A DNA stretch of 64,000 nt, taken from contig NZ_LAHO01000004.1 in the NCBI RefSeq assembly GCF_000987775.1, forward strand, positions 180,504 to 244,503, in the 5' to 3' direction. Positions within the stretch are counted from its first letter, which is position 1, and the number at the start of each line of letters is the position of its first letter. Shown here piece by piece: positions 47,731 through 60,800 of this stretch. The DNA comes from Arsukibacterium ikkense. Lineage in GTDB: Bacteria > Pseudomonadota > Gammaproteobacteria > Enterobacterales > Alteromonadaceae. The translations under genes and the position numbers were made by a program. Below the pieces are notes generated by a model, which saw nothing but the letters and a program-made list of their open reading frames with translations, made no database searches and was not told the DNA's origin.

Positions 47731-48342
47731 ATGCTGCTGATGATCGACAATTATGATTCTTTTACCTGGAATCTGGTGCAGTATTTTGCCGGGTTAGGCC
47801 AGCAGGTATTAGTAAAGCGTAATGATGAGATTAGCGTGACACAGATGGCTGCGCTGGCACCTGATTATGTTGTGATATCGCCTGGCCCGGGAACCCCGGA
47901 GCAGGCTGGGGTTAGCCTGGCAGCAATTGAATATTTTGCCGGCAAGGTGCCATTGTTGGGGGTATGCCTTGGCCATCAGGCTATTGCGCAGGTGTTTGGG
48001 GGCACAGTGTGTCGGGCTGCTAAAGTGATGCACGGTAAAAACTCTGATATTTATCATCAGGGCCAGTCGGTGTTTGCCGGCTTACCCAGCCCCTTAGCAG
48101 TAACGCGCTATCATTCTTTACTGGTTGCCTGCCACAACCTTCCTGCAGAGCTTAAGGTGACAGCCTGGACCGGAGCAATCAACCAGCGTGACGAAATTAT
48201 GGGGATCATGCATCGCCACATGGCAGTTCATGGGGTGCAATTTCATCCGGAAGCAATTTTAAGTGCAGAGGGCAAAGCGATGCTGAATAACTTTTTATGC
48301 CTGCCGGGCGCAGTGGCGCAGCAGACTGGGGTTGCCAGCTGA
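47731..48342 (+). CDS. pabA: Aminodeoxychorismate synthase glutaminase component
   Basis: Class I glutamine amidotransferase that supplies ammonia to PabB in folate synthesis. It has 203 residues. The start [19 protein letters not shown] fits PabA/TrpG; the catalytic Cys lies in GVCLGHQA, with the His-Glu pair in VQFHPEAI. Features shared with PabA over TrpG are KVMHGK and the position near argD, as in E. coli. Use as the TrpG subunit as well is possible. GGAG lies six bases before the ATG; the stop overlaps the next start by one base. Confidence 0.92.
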   Translation: MLLMIDNYDSFTWNLVQYFAGLGQQVLVKRNDEISVTQMAALAPDYVVISPGPGTPEQAGVSLAAIEYFAGKVPLLGVCLGHQAIAQVFGGTVCRAAKVMHGKNSDIYHQGQSVFAGLPSPLAVTRYHSLLVACHNLPAELKVTAWTGAINQRDEIMGIMHRHMAVHGVQFHPEAILSAEGKAMLNNFLCLPGAVAQQTGVAS

Positions 48343-49457
48343 TGAGTAACATGGATGAACCACTGAATCAGTTGTTTTGGGACCATTTTATTGGGGTGAA
48401 CCCCGATGCTGCCCGTTTGCAATATCAGGTAAAAGCCGGCATGCAGACTGCCAGAAAATTGTTAGCGGTAGAAGCTCAGGCATTGCAGCAAAGACTGGCT
48501 GGCCAGCAAGCGCGCCAGCAATTTGTTGAGTTTGCGCAGGCCCATATGCATGATCAGGTAGCGGATGAGCTGTTTCAGCGTTTGGGTAATATCAGCCTGG
48601 TTAGCGCCTCAATCTTTGATCTGGGCGAGAATTACCATCAAGTACTGGATACCCTGGCGCATAAAGCCGTTACCATAAATCAGCTTGACCCGTTAATCAG
48701 CAAAGTTGAGTGGCTAAAAGAAGATTTACTGAAACTGGTGAATCAGCCACAGTATCGTAATCGCACAGCGTCGGGCGCTATGGTCAAAGACGTCAAAACA
48801 GCGTTGCGGTTTCTGGGGGTGGAAAGTCTGCAGCTTATCGTACCGGTATATGGCATGCGCCGCTGTTTGCCGCACGCTACAGATCCTTTTGTTGGTTTTA
48901 AAACCCGGCTGTGGGACTACGCGCTGGCCTGCGGCATCGCTGCGCGCCGGCTGGCCGAAGACAGTGCAGAGCTGCCCTATGCCGCCTTTTGTGTTGGCTT
49001 GTTTCATCCACTGGGCCATATCGTAGTGACCCGCAACTACCTGCGGACTTACCAGCAAATAAAACAAGAAGAGCTACTTAAAGCGCGGGACGAGCGTAAT
49101 AACGAGTTGACTGATGCGCTGGACGGCCTGGAACCTGATGCCAGCTTTCTAAGCAACAGTTTGCTGGAGTTTGCCGAGATCCTCAGTGCTGATATAACAT
49201 CGCGCTGGTCACTGCAACAGTTGCCGTTGTGCCAAACGCTCGATCAACTGGCCGAGGGCATAGGTTTTAATGGTATCAGCCCATTGGGCCGCTTGGTGCA
49301 GCAAGCTCAGGTTTATGTGCAATGGCAGCAACTTAAAGCGGCAGGCAAAGTCAGCGCGGAGCAAGCCCGTAGCTGGTTCGCTGCAGTCAGGCTAACTGAT
49401 GATCAGCTTAATACCCTGGCCAAAACCAATTTAAAGCGCTTGAGCATCGATTTATAA
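48342..49457 (+). CDS. HDOD-domain signalling protein
   Basis: A 371-residue cytoplasmic protein. After an N-terminal helical region, about 90-345 fits the HDOD (metal-independent HD-related output) fold: LGNISLVSASIFDLGENYHQ in part, LINQLDPL-type core, VKDVKTALRFLGVESLQLIV and CVGLFHPLGHIVVT. The canonical HD metal residues are largely missing, as usual for HDOD. Such proteins often sit in signal-transduction or chemotaxis pathways; none is adjacent. It starts inside the pabA stop (TGATG) and is likely translated with pabA, a link without an evident functional reason. Confidence 0.7.
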   Translation: MSNMDEPLNQLFWDHFIGVNPDAARLQYQVKAGMQTARKLLAVEAQALQQRLAGQQARQQFVEFAQAHMHDQVADELFQRLGNISLVSASIFDLGENYHQVLDTLAHKAVTINQLDPLISKVEWLKEDLLKLVNQPQYRNRTASGAMVKDVKTALRFLGVESLQLIVPVYGMRRCLPHATDPFVGFKTRLWDYALACGIAARRLAEDSAELPYAAFCVGLFHPLGHIVVTRNYLRTYQQIKQEELLKARDERNNELTDALDGLEPDASFLSNSLLEFAEILSADITSRWSLQQLPLCQTLDQLAEGIGFNGISPLGRLVQQAQVYVQWQQLKAAGKVSAEQARSWFAAVRLTDDQLNTLAKTNLKRLSIDL

Positions 49458-50963
<1,506 letters not shown>

Positions 50964-51065
50964 CAGCTTAATATGATATAGCGGCAGTAAGACCGCAACA
51001 TGAAGCATAATGGGGCACCGCAAGGTGCTCCGTCAGGTTATAAAGCAAAAATGGAGTAAGCGACG

Positions 51066-52085
51066 ATGATGGTGATTCGCCCAATCCGAGCGGATGATTA
51101 CCCGGCGCTCTATCAGATGGCGGTTGAGTCGGGGCATGGTTTTACCTCGCTACCGGTCAACGATGAGCTGCTGATGCGCAAGATCAACCGCTCAGAGCAG
51201 TCGTTACAAAAAGCGGTTAGCAGCCCCGGTGATGAAGGCTATTTATTTGTGCTGGAAGACACCAGCAGCGGTGATGTCTGCGGTACCAGTGCGCTGGAAG
51301 CGGCGGTTGGCCTGGATGATGCGTTTTATCATTATCATCTGGGTAAAGTGGTGCACAGCTCGCGCTCGCTCGGCGTGTACAAAACCGTGGATATATTAAC
51401 CCTGTGTAATGACTACACCGGGGTCAGTGAGCTATGCACCTTGTTTTTACGGGAAAACCGCCGCGAAAAAAACAATGGCCGCTTGCTATCCAAAGCCCGC
51501 TTTTTATTTATGGCCGAATTTGCCGAGCGGTTTGCCGACAGGGTGATTGCTGAAATGCGTGGTGTGTCCGATCAGAACGGTCATTCGCCATTTTGGCGCT
51601 GGTTACAGGAGCATTTTTTCTCGGTCGATTTTCCAACGGCCGATTACCTGACTGGCATTGGCCAGAAAGTGTTTATTGCTGAACTGATGCCAAAGTACCC
51701 GATTTATGTCAGCTTATTGAGTAAACAAGCGCAGCAGGTGATTGGTAAAGTGCATGATAAAACCCGGCCTGCATTGGCCTTATTGCAATCGGAGGGCTTC
51801 TCCAACCGCGGCTATGTTGATATTTTTGATGCCGGCCCAACTGTGGAAGCCAGGGTGGAGCATATCCGCTCAATTCGGTATAGTCGCAAGCTACAGGTGC
51901 AGATAGGCACACCAGGGCCAGATAGTCAGCCTTATTTGATCTGCAATACCAATATTGAACAATTTCGCGCTACCTGGTTACCATTAACGGTATCAGAATA
52001 CAGTGAACAGGTAGTACTGCCGCAAGCCTGCGCCGACGCATTAGGGGTTAAGGCCGGTGAGCAAGTCAGATTAACCAGAATTTAA
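51066..52085 (+). CDS. astA: Arginine N-succinyltransferase
   Basis: First enzyme of the arginine succinyltransferase pathway, moving succinyl from succinyl-CoA to arginine. It has 339 residues. The N-terminal GNAT-like half begins [20 protein letters not shown], and the family motifs [28 protein letters not shown] and [14 protein letters not shown] are present. It sits between argD/astC and astD with 102- and 13-base gaps. astB and astE are not in the window. A second ATG (51069) could also be the start. Confidence 0.95.
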   Translation: MMVIRPIRADDYPALYQMAVESGHGFTSLPVNDELLMRKINRSEQSLQKAVSSPGDEGYLFVLEDTSSGDVCGTSALEAAVGLDDAFYHYHLGKVVHSSRSLGVYKTVDILTLCNDYTGVSELCTLFLRENRREKNNGRLLSKARFLFMAEFAERFADRVIAEMRGVSDQNGHSPFWRWLQEHFFSVDFPTADYLTGIGQKVFIAELMPKYPIYVSLLSKQAQQVIGKVHDKTRPALALLQSEGFSNRGYVDIFDAGPTVEARVEHIRSIRYSRKLQVQIGTPGPDSQPYLICNTNIEQFRATWLPLTVSEYSEQVVLPQACADALGVKAGEQVRLTRI

Positions 52086-52098
52086 GCAGGGGAAACAT

Positions 52099-53568
52099 AT
52101 GAGCCAAGCAGTGCAATTTATTAATGGCCAATGGCTGGCAGGACAGGGCAAGTCGTTTATATCGCTTGACCCGGCTAAAAACCAACAAGTATGGCAAGGC
52201 GAAGCCGCCAGTGCCGATCAGGTTGATGAGGCGATCAATGCCGCTCGCGCAGCACAGTACAGCTGGGGCGATTTAAGCTTTGAGGGCCGGGTGGCAATAG
52301 TAAAACAGTTTGCCCAGCAGCTGACGGCCAACAAGGAAGAGCTGGCGCTGTGCATTGCCAGAGATACCGGTAAAGCCTTGTGGGAAAGCCGGACCGAAGT
52401 TGCCGCTATGATTGGTAAAGTGGATATTTCTGTGCGTGCCTATGAAGAGCGTACCGGCACGAAAGAAAACCCGATGCCGCAAGGGCGGGCTTTTATCCGG
52501 CATAAACCACATGGTGTAGTAGCGGTATTTGGCCCTTATAATTTTCCTGGCCATTTACCTAATGGCCATATTGTTCCCGCATTATTGGCAGGCAATACCG
52601 TATTGTTTAAGCCTTCTGAGTTAACGCCAATGGTTGCTGAGTTCACCGTTAAGCTGTGGGAGCAAGCTGGCTTACCGGCGGGCGTGCTTAACTTACTGCA
52701 AGGTGAAGTGGATACCGGCAAGGCGCTAGCCAGCCACGACGGAATAGACGGTCTGTTTTTTACCGGCAGCTCGCGCACCGGCCACTATTTGCACCAGCAA
52801 TTTGCTGGCCGGCCTGAAATCATTCTGGCATTGGAAATGGGTGGCAATAATCCCCTAATTGTGCAGGATGTCAGTAATATCGATGCTGCCGTGCACGATA
52901 TCGTGCAATCGGCTTTTATCTCTGCCGGACAGCGCTGCACCTGCGCCCGTAAATTGTTTTTACCGGCCACTGCCCAGGGCGACGCCATTCTGGCTCGTTT
53001 AATTGAAGTGACCCGCAATATTAAAACCGGCCTGTATGATGCCGATCCGCAGCCCTTTTTTGGCGCTATGATTTCCGTGGCGGCAGCTAAGGGCATGCGC
53101 GCTGCTCAGCAACAACTGGTTGAGCTTGGCGCTGAAGTGCTGGTAGAGCTACAACATTTGCAAAAAGATACCGCTCTGGTATCGCCGGGTATTATTGAAT
53201 GCAGCAATGTAAAGAATTTCCCGGACGAAGAGCATTTTGGCCCGCTGTTAAAAGTGTTCCGCTTTAATGATTTTGATGCGGCTATTGATGCTGCCAATAA
53301 CACCAGTTTTGGTTTATCGGCTGGTTTATTAAGCGACAGTCAGGAGTTATACCAGCACTTTTACCGTCGGATCCGAGCAGGTATTGTTAACTGGAACCGG
53401 CCCATCACCGGTGCCAGCTCAGCGGCGCCATTCGGTGGTATCGGCAGCAGCGGTAATCACCGTGCCAGCGCTTACTATGCGGCAGATTACTGTGCCTATC
53501 CGGTGGCGTCGGTAGAGCTTGATCAGGTGGCCATGCCTGAGCAATTGTCACCCGGGCTGACATTTTAA
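52099..53568 (+). CDS. astD: Succinylglutamate-semialdehyde dehydrogenase
   Basis: NAD-dependent aldehyde dehydrogenase that oxidises N-succinylglutamate semialdehyde, fourth step of the ast pathway. It has 489 residues. Motifs: [20 protein letters not shown] in pieces, FTGSSRTG (nucleotide loop), the general base in [13 protein letters not shown], the catalytic cysteine in [12 protein letters not shown], and [13 protein letters not shown]. It ends just before a strong terminator, so the argD-astA-astD unit stops here. Confidence 0.96.
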   Translation: MSQAVQFINGQWLAGQGKSFISLDPAKNQQVWQGEAASADQVDEAINAARAAQYSWGDLSFEGRVAIVKQFAQQLTANKEELALCIARDTGKALWESRTEVAAMIGKVDISVRAYEERTGTKENPMPQGRAFIRHKPHGVVAVFGPYNFPGHLPNGHIVPALLAGNTVLFKPSELTPMVAEFTVKLWEQAGLPAGVLNLLQGEVDTGKALASHDGIDGLFFTGSSRTGHYLHQQFAGRPEIILALEMGGNNPLIVQDVSNIDAAVHDIVQSAFISAGQRCTCARKLFLPATAQGDAILARLIEVTRNIKTGLYDADPQPFFGAMISVAAAKGMRAAQQQLVELGAEVLVELQHLQKDTALVSPGIIECSNVKNFPDEEHFGPLLKVFRFNDFDAAIDAANNTSFGLSAGLLSDSQELYQHFYRRIRAGIVNWNRPITGASSAAPFGGIGSSGNHRASAYYAADYCAYPVASVELDQVAMPEQLSPGLTF

Positions 53569-53574
53569 ATCGAT

Positions 53575-53609
53575 AAACAAATCGGGGCAGTCGCCCCGAT
53601 TTGTTTTAT
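53575..53609 (+). terminator. Terminator after astD
   Basis: Fourteen-base-pair stem AAACAAATCGGGGC/GCCCCGATTTGTTT with an AGTC loop and T-rich end, seven bases after the astD stop. Confidence 0.92.
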
Positions 53610-53680
53610 TGCCGACATTTTGCTTAAATTACGCTATTGTAATGATTTTTAATGATAGGCAAAGCAGGTATCCCCCGAAA

Positions 53681-54031
53681 ATGGTGACTGATCAACCCGG
53701 CTATGAGCACCTTATCCAGTTTTTAACTGAACATTTGGCTCTGTTTACCGAAGACGGTACGGCGCTGGCTGACGGCAAACCCATAGGGGTGCTGCTGGAA
53801 GAACGGATTGCCGAGCAAATTATTACCCTTTGCACCCAGCATACTGCGCTGGAAATGAACCATCGTAGCATGATCATCCGTGAGGTTGACGGTATCATGT
53901 ATGATTTTCAGGAGGTGTTAAGTAGTGTGCTGGAAAAAAAGGCGACTGCTGAACAGGCAGAGCTGATTAACGAAATTGCATTGCTAATCAAAAACCTGTT
54001 TGACAGTGCTGTTGCCAGGCTGCTCGATTAA
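53681..54031 (+). CDS. DUF3802 family protein
   Basis: A 116-residue, mostly helical cytoplasmic protein of unknown role. From the ATG at 53681 it begins MVTDQPGYEHLIQFLTEHL and continues with LLEERIAEQIITLC and MIIREVDGIMYDFQEVL, which fits DUF3802, a family I know from Shewanella and related Alteromonadales. The longer frame from 53609 adds non-conserved residues. It lies alone between the ast unit and the osmC-like gene. Confidence 0.7.
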   Translation: MVTDQPGYEHLIQFLTEHLALFTEDGTALADGKPIGVLLEERIAEQIITLCTQHTALEMNHRSMIIREVDGIMYDFQEVLSSVLEKKATAEQAELINEIALLIKNLFDSAVARLLD

Positions 54032-54115
54032 GGTTAATTAGCCTGCATTAATGCTGGCTACCCGCCCCGGTTTTCCGTAGAATATCCAGCCTTAAATTTC
54101 GTGCCGGAACCGCAT

Positions 54116-54544
54116 ATGCAAGCAAAAGTCAGCTGGGTAGACAACCTGAGTTTTATTGGTCGCTCCGGTAGTGGTCATGCCGTGGTGTTTGACGCCAATC
54201 GTGAAGGCAGCACTGCCCCAAGCCCAATGGAAATGCTACTGATGTCTGCCGGCGCCTGTTCATCGGTTGATGTGGTGAGTATTTTGCAAAAAGCCCGCCA
54301 GCAGGTACTGGGGTGCGAAGTTGAACTATCAGCTGAGCGCGCAGACAGCATTCCAAAGGTGTTTACTAAAATTCACCTGCACTTTGTGGTCACCGGCCAT
54401 GAACTTAGCGAAAAACAAGTGGCGCGGGCGGTCGATTTATCTGCGGATAAATATTGCTCAGTGTCTATTATGCTGGCCAGCAGTGTTGCTGTAAGCCATT
54501 CCTATAGTGTTAACAATGCAAACCAGACCGCTGAGTCTGAGTAA
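54116..54544 (+). CDS. OsmC-family protein, YhfA type
   Basis: A 142-residue protein of the OsmC/Ohr fold. It resembles E. coli YhfA throughout: MQAKVSWVDNLSFIG, APSPMEMLLMSAGACSSVDV, the cysteine pair positions GAC and VLGCEVEL, and RAVDLSADKYCSVSIML. YhfA-type proteins have two redox-active cysteines but no well-defined substrate. Start at ATG 54116 (GGA eight bases upstream); GTG 54101 is possible. It lies 48 bases before speD on the same strand. Confidence 0.85.
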   Translation: MQAKVSWVDNLSFIGRSGSGHAVVFDANREGSTAPSPMEMLLMSAGACSSVDVVSILQKARQQVLGCEVELSAERADSIPKVFTKIHLHFVVTGHELSEKQVARAVDLSADKYCSVSIMLASSVAVSHSYSVNNANQTAESE

Positions 54545-54592
54545 TTGCCCAGGAAAACAATACAGCAGGTGCTGTAGTGGAGAGCGCAAAAA

Positions 54593-55399
54593 TTGGTAAA
54601 GCCTTTTGAAAAACTGAAACTGCACGGGTTTAATAACCTGACTAAAAGTTTAAGCTTTAGCTTATACGATATTTGTTATGCCAAAACAGAACAGCATCGT
54701 CAGGAATATATCGAGTACATTGACGAGCAATATAATGCGGATCGGCTGACCGATATTTTAACTGAAGTGGTTGATATTATTGGTGCCAATGTGCTGAATA
54801 TTGCCCGCCAGGATTACGATCCACAAGGTGCCAGCGTAACCATTCTGGTTAGCGAAGAGCCGGTACTGGTGAATCCGGATAACTCCGAAAACCCCGGCCC
54901 CCTGCCAGAGGCGGTCGTCGCTCATCTGGATAAAAGCCATATTTGCGTTCACACCTATCCGGAAGTGCATCCGCATGATGGTATCTGCACTTTCAGGGCA
55001 GACATAGAAGTGTCGACCTGCGGCATTATTTCACCGCTAAAGGCACTGAATTTTCTGATCCACAGCTTTGAATCTGATGTGGTGACTATTGACTACCGGG
55101 TGCGCGGTTTTACCCGTGATATCAGTGGTACCAAACACTATATCGATCACCCCATCAGTTCTATTCAGAATTTTATGGACAGTGATACCAAGCAAGCTTT
55201 CCAGATGATCGACGTTAACGTTTATCAGGAAAACCTGTTTCATACCAAGATGATGTTAAAAGAGGCTGATCTGAACAATTACCTGTTTGGCATGGGCACG
55301 GATAGCATGACCGCTGACGAGCAAAAACTGGTTAGCAAAAAGGTGTTTAAAGAGATCCGGGAAATTTTCTACGGCCGTAATCTGCCTGAAGTAAAATAA
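54593..55399 (+). CDS. speD: S-adenosylmethionine decarboxylase proenzyme (E. coli type)
   Basis: Makes decarboxylated SAM for spermidine synthesis. The 268-residue proenzyme cleaves itself before the serine of [11 protein letters not shown] (near residue 117), which becomes the pyruvoyl cofactor. Conserved blocks: [20 protein letters not shown] in part, [20 protein letters not shown] and [16 protein letters not shown]. The start is TTG at 54593, preceded by GGAGAG; E. coli SpeD begins at the same place and no ATG or GTG fits. No speE follows; a terminator ends the gene. Confidence 0.95.
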   Translation: MVKPFEKLKLHGFNNLTKSLSFSLYDICYAKTEQHRQEYIEYIDEQYNADRLTDILTEVVDIIGANVLNIARQDYDPQGASVTILVSEEPVLVNPDNSENPGPLPEAVVAHLDKSHICVHTYPEVHPHDGICTFRADIEVSTCGIISPLKALNFLIHSFESDVVTIDYRVRGFTRDISGTKHYIDHPISSIQNFMDSDTKQAFQMIDVNVYQENLFHTKMMLKEADLNNYLFGMGTDSMTADEQKLVSKKVFKEIREIFYGRNLPEVK

Positions 55400-55427
55400 C
55401 TACTAAAAGCTCAAAAAATGCTAAAAG

Positions 55428-55464
55428 ACCAAAGCCTGTTGCTGACGCTACAGGCTTTTTGGTT
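55428..55464 (+). terminator. Terminator after speD
   Basis: Nine-base-pair stem AAAGCCTGT/ACAGGCTTT with a T5 run continuing into GGTTT, 29 bases after the speD stop. Confidence 0.85.
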
Positions 55465-55699
55465 TAAGGGTGCTAAATTTTGCCAGAAGGCTTTATGGTA
55501 CAAGATTATTGGTACCCGTTCTAGCGACGGGGATGCCTCGGTCTTAGCCTTGTGGTTTTAAATAACGTCGATTGATAGGCTTCTTTATTTATTGTTTAAC
55601 AAAACATCTTCATAAAAATCATAAATTAATGTTGCAATAACATATTTACATCACTTATTCTGCCGCAACTTTAATTACATGTTTGGCATGGAGGCTAAG

Positions 55700-57808
55700 G
55701 TGAAGTATTTTTACCTGCTTTTTGTATTGTCTGTTTCATCGTTGTTTACATCATTTCAAAGCGTGGCGGCAGCACCTGTGGTTCAACGCTTTGGTTGGGA
55801 ACCTGCAACTGTGGCGGTGGGGCAACAGCAATCCTTTTACTGGGACATACGTAATGTCCAAAACTGCTACTCCCTTACTGCAGATTTGACCCCGGGAGCA
55901 CGACCTCCCTCGGGCAGTGTTGGTCCATATACACGATCTGCGCCTGGGATCCGCACCACACAATGGTATTGCATTGATTTAGCCGGTAATCGATTTCCTT
56001 CAAACTCAAGTCAGTACCTGGAGTCTACATGGCGGGCTGAGATGTCGGTGCCTTCTACACCCAGTGCTTCAGCTCAGGGGAATAGCATTGCTGTAGTGTG
56101 GGGCGCAGTGAATGGCGCAGCGAGTTATCGTGTTCGGGTCAGTATCAATGGAGGCGCATGGCAAAGTGAGGTAAACGTTGGCGGTAGCACCAGCAACACT
56201 TTTCCGGTTGAGCCTGGGCAAAGCTATAAATACTCAGTTCGAGCCTGTCATTCAAATGGTCAGTGCTCAACCTGGTCTAGTGCATCAAATAGCGTCACGA
56301 TACCAGCAGCTGTACCTGCAACCCCTGATGGCCTGTCAGCTGAGCTGGCGGGCACCACTATCAGTACCAGTTGGAATGCTGTCAGTGGCGCGGCTTCATA
56401 CCGTATCCGCCAAAGCGTCAACGGCACATGGCAAAGTGCCATCAATACCGGCTCCGGCCGTAACAGTGCTTTTACGGTGGCGCTGAACAACAGCTACCAA
56501 TATCAGGTACGAGCTTGCAACGCATCCAATCAGTGCTCGAGTTGGTCTAGTTCAACAGAAGCTATCACGATACCACCTGCCCCTGTGGTCCAGCGCTTTG
56601 GCTGGGAACCTGAGACTGTGGTGATGGGGCAACAGCAGTCCTTTTACTGGGATATACATAATGTCCAAAACTGCCACTCCATTACTGCAGATTTAACCCC
56701 TGGAGCACGGCCTCCCTCAGGCAGTGTTGGCCCTTATACGCGATCTACGCCTGGGATACGCACTACGCAATGGTATTGCATTGATTTAGCTGGCAATCGA
56801 TTTCCTTCAAACCCAAACCAGTACCTGGAATCCACATGGCGGGCGGAGATGCAAGTGCCATCCACGCCCATTGCTTCAGCTCAGGAGGGGCAGCGTATTG
56901 CCGTCGAATGGGGAGCCGTGAGCGGCGCGGCGACTTATCGTGTTCGGATCAGTATCAACGGAGCCGCATGGCAAAGTGAGGAGCCATTTAGCAATAGCAG
57001 CGAGATTTTCTCGGTTGAGTTTGGCAACAGTTATCAATACTCCGTTCAAGCCTGTCATGCTAATGGTCAATGCTCAATCTGGTCCAGTGCATCGAATAGC
57101 ATCACGGTTCCGGCTCCAACTCCGGTGGTTCAGCGATTTGAATGGCTGCCAGCGCGCGTTACGGTGGGGACCAACCAGTCTTTTTATTGGGATGTGGAGC
57201 ATGTGGAGAGCTGCTATTCGATTACTGCGCCAAATACACCCGGCGCGCGACCACCATCCGGCAGTTTCGGCCCCTTTACGAAAAGCGAGCCTGAGGTAAG
57301 TATCACCAAATGGTATTGTATTGATTTAGCGGGTAATCGTTATCCTGCTAACCCTGACACCTATTTGGAAGCCACCCGCACGGTAGTGGCCGCAGCACCA
57401 CAGCCCGTAGTCAATCGCTTTGAATGGCAGCCTTTGAGTGTTTCGGTGGGGACTAACCAATCCTTTTATTGGGATGTGCAGCATGTGGAGAGCTGCTATT
57501 CGATTACTGCGCCAAATACACCCGGCGCGCGCCCACCATCTGGCAGTTTCGGCCCGTTTACAAAAAGCGAGCCTGAAGTAAGTATTACCAAATGGTACTG
57601 CACCGATTTAGCCGGCAATCGCTTCCCATCTGATCCTAATTCCTTTTTGGAAGCGACTCGTACTGTTATCCCGCCCGGGCAAGAAACTGAAAAAGTAATT
57701 ACGTACCTACACACTGACATACTTGGCTCCATAATCGCAGAATCCGATAGCGACGGTAATATCATTAAGAAAACCGAATACAAGCCATTTGGTAAGAAAA
57801 AGGACTAA
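55700..57808 (+). CDS. Secreted Ig-like/FN3 module protein ending in an RHS-core segment
   Basis: An exported protein of 702 residues. The GTG at 55700 is chosen because GGAGG sits five bases upstream and a clean signal peptide follows (KYFYLLFVLSVSSLFTSFQS, cut near AAA); ATGs at 55679 and 55688 lack a ribosome site. Two module types alternate: A (Ig-like, about 88 residues, with paired cysteines in NCYS and WYC) at about 26, 295, 475 and 569, and B (FN3-like, WGAVNGAASYRVR...) at about 119, 206 and 388, in the order A-B-B-A-B-A-A. The last 37 residues (666-702) are an RHS-type segment: YLHTDILGS, AESDSDGN and EYKPFG. The next gene is a secreted RHS protein whose ribosome site lies in this gene's end. 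Function unknown; surface partner of the RHS protein is inferred. Confidence 0.8.
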   Translation: MKYFYLLFVLSVSSLFTSFQSVAAAPVVQRFGWEPATVAVGQQQSFYWDIRNVQNCYSLTADLTPGARPPSGSVGPYTRSAPGIRTTQWYCIDLAGNRFPSNSSQYLESTWRAEMSVPSTPSASAQGNSIAVVWGAVNGAASYRVRVSINGGAWQSEVNVGGSTSNTFPVEPGQSYKYSVRACHSNGQCSTWSSASNSVTIPAAVPATPDGLSAELAGTTISTSWNAVSGAASYRIRQSVNGTWQSAINTGSGRNSAFTVALNNSYQYQVRACNASNQCSSWSSSTEAITIPPAPVVQRFGWEPETVVMGQQQSFYWDIHNVQNCHSITADLTPGARPPSGSVGPYTRSTPGIRTTQWYCIDLAGNRFPSNPNQYLESTWRAEMQVPSTPIASAQEGQRIAVEWGAVSGAATYRVRISINGAAWQSEEPFSNSSEIFSVEFGNSYQYSVQACHANGQCSIWSSASNSITVPAPTPVVQRFEWLPARVTVGTNQSFYWDVEHVESCYSITAPNTPGARPPSGSFGPFTKSEPEVSITKWYCIDLAGNRYPANPDTYLEATRTVVAAAPQPVVNRFEWQPLSVSVGTNQSFYWDVQHVESCYSITAPNTPGARPPSGSFGPFTKSEPEVSITKWYCTDLAGNRFPSDPNSFLEATRTVIPPGQETEKVITYLHTDILGSIIAESDSDGNIIKKTEYKPFGKKKD
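57199..57595 (+). repeat. Near-identical tandem module duplication (115-bp core)
   Basis: Bases 57199-57313 and 57481-57595 are almost the same, with only about half a dozen, mostly silent, changes. The 282-base period equals one 94-residue A module, so modules A3 and A4 arose by recent duplication or gene conversion. Confidence 0.85.
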
Positions 57809-57813
57809 TAAAA

Positions 57814-60800
57814 ATGGAAAATAAATTAACGTTTTCTTTACTGGCTGTATTTGGCTTATCGGGTTTTGCCCATGCTTACAGCGAAAAGGAAATAGCGGAA
57901 TTATCGGCGCTATTTATCCAGGCCAAAGACCCATTGACGTCAATGCCGCCACCGATGACTGCGCAATCAATGTCATCTTCGGGAGATGATGGTGCGGCTT
58001 TAAAACTGATGACCGAGTTAGCGCTGTCGAGGATGGAGGTTAAAGAGCAAATTACCCCGGAAACTACAGATCTATTTGGTGACCGGGTCGATTTAAACAG
58101 CGGTAGTATTTCTTTTTCACACATTGACGTAGCCTTGAAAGGCAACAGCAACTTACCAGTAGAAATTCGGCGCGCGTATCGGGGGTCTAAGAATAACCGT
58201 GGCAATAACTCCAGCCTGGGCGACTGGGTGTTGGAGATCCCCAGTATTTCAACCACAACCCTGGAATATAAGCCGGGGTTTTTAAGCCATATCCCCAATT
58301 GTGGCTATCTTTCGCCCGCCTATGCTGATACCGGTTTTGCAACTGTTGGCCCTGCTCAGTATTGGAGTGGTGATATACTGGATGTTCCCGGTGTAACCAA
58401 CCAAAAACTACGGGAAGCTTATACTACAGGAGGGGCTATTGCCGGGCGCGTTGCAGATAACTGGAAGGTGACGTGTTTAAACGACAGGTATGGTTTCGAG
58501 GCTATCTCGCCCGAGGGAACAAAATATACTTTTGATGTTGTAAGATTGGTACCGGCCTCCTTAGTACTGGTAGCGCAAGAAGCAGACGTGCTAGACCCAA
58601 ATTATGATGTTGCGGAATTACTGCGTAGCTATACGTTAAATGTGCAAGTTAGCCGCATTGAAGATCGCTTTGGTAACTGGGTGAATTATGTATACGACGC
58701 TGCCACTTTGCCATACGGAAGTTCCAGCACCTTTTTAAGTTATTCTAATAAATTGGTAAAAATTGAATCAAGTGATACCCGGGTTGTTGATATCTTCTAT
58801 GAATCAGGTACCAACACCGACAGAATTGAGCGTATTGAGGCAGATGGTAAAACTTGGCGTTACCGTTATATTTCTGAATATGATGCGCCTGACCAATTAT
58901 ACAAGGACGTACTGACTGAAGTAGAGCGGCCGGATAATAAAAAATGGTTGTTTGACTTGGTATTCGATAAGTTTGGAGGTATTACTACCGGAGCCCAAGG
59001 TTTGTCCGACTGCCAAGTTGTCGCCAATGTCGCCAAAGTGTCTACCATAACTCATCCTGAAGGTGCCGTTTTTAAGCTTACCCAAAAGCCAGCCCAATTT
59101 GGTCGTACTGAAGTGCCGTATAATACCAGCCAGAACCCCAGCGAAACGATAGGGCACCATACAGTAAGCCGCTGTGTTACCAATTTGGCTATTAGTAAAA
59201 AGGAGCTGTTATTTAACCAGCAAAATTTAACGTGGAATTACAGCTATTCACAAAATGCCGGTTCACCACGTCAAATGGGTAACACACCATTGCCTGCAGC
59301 ACTAACGGGTTTGCCAGCGGCACCGAGTGGTTACTCGTTAATGGATTTACGATCTACTACTGTTAGTAACCCTGATGGCAGCAAGACGGTGCATGTATTT
59401 GACCGCAAGTTTCATGAGAAAGAGGGGCAGGAAGTTCAGTCACTGTATTATGACACCGATGGAAATACGCTACTTAAGGCCCAAAACGTTAGTTTTACTG
59501 TACTACCCAAAACAGGCAAGGTCAGGATGGTGTCATGCAAACCTAGTCAGTACCCTATATTTGAACTGCCTGGTGACGAATGTAATAAGGCGTTTGAAAA
59601 CGAAGCCAAAGAAGAGAATCATGTTTACCAAAATGTCGTAAAAACCAGCCTGTATAGTGAAGGCGTGGCGACTGACTTTACTACTGAGTATTCCAACTAT
59701 AATAGCTATGGCAAGCCTGAACTGGTAAAGGAAACCAGTAGTTTCGGCACTAAATACACCAAGCAAAGCTATTTGCAAGATACTGACTTATGGGTATTAA
59801 ACTTGCCTACGGTTACCCAGGTATCGGCCAATAACAGCAGCTACACAACCGTTGCTGAAACCAGCTACTACTCGGCGACGCATGATTATAAATTGTTACC
59901 TTACCAGAGCAAGCGGTTTGGCCAGCTGGTTAGCACTAACAGCAGTTATCATGCTGATGGTAATTTAAAGCGCCAAACTTACAACGTGCCCAACCGGTAT
60001 ATTGAATATAATAATTATGTCAGAGGCATACCGCAGCAGATAACCCTGCCTGGTCGCTATAACGCATCGGCGACAAAAACGGCCAATCTGGTGGTGAACA
60101 CTAAGGGTGAAATAACCTCCGTTACCAATTTTAATGGCCATACTTTTGGCTATGAATATGACATTATGGGTAGAGTGGAATTAATTACTCCACCTTCTGG
60201 CTGGACGCCAACCACGATTACCTATACTTCCGCTGCCGATCGCTTTGTGCAAACTCTCACTAAAGGTAGCTATCAGAAGCGTATCGAGATGGATGCGCTG
60301 TTCCGGCCGTTACTTACTCGTGAATACGATACGGCTAATAACATTATTACCTATGTTAATCAGCAGTTTGATGCCTATAATCAGCCAGTATTTACCTCTT
60401 ATCCCAGTACATCCAGTACAGAAACTGACGGTACGGCGTTTGTTTATGATGGCTTGCAACGACTATTGCAGCAAACGAGTACCGTCGATAACCTGGGTAG
60501 CAATTATTACTATTTAAGTGGCAACCGAGTGCAAATGGTAAATGCCAAAGGGCATAGCACCATCACTACGTATAAGGCCCTGGGCGCACCTGCCCAAAAA
60601 CTGCCAACGTTAATTGAACAACCTGAAGGGGTTACTACGTCTCTGGATTATAACCTGTTTGACAACCTTGTTACGGTACAGCAAGGCGCAATTACCGAGT
60701 TACGCAGATACAATGCTCAGCAACGCTTATGTCGCCTGGTGCGGCCTGATGTGGGGCATACGGCTTACGATTACAACGTCATCGGCGAAGTGTTTTGGGA

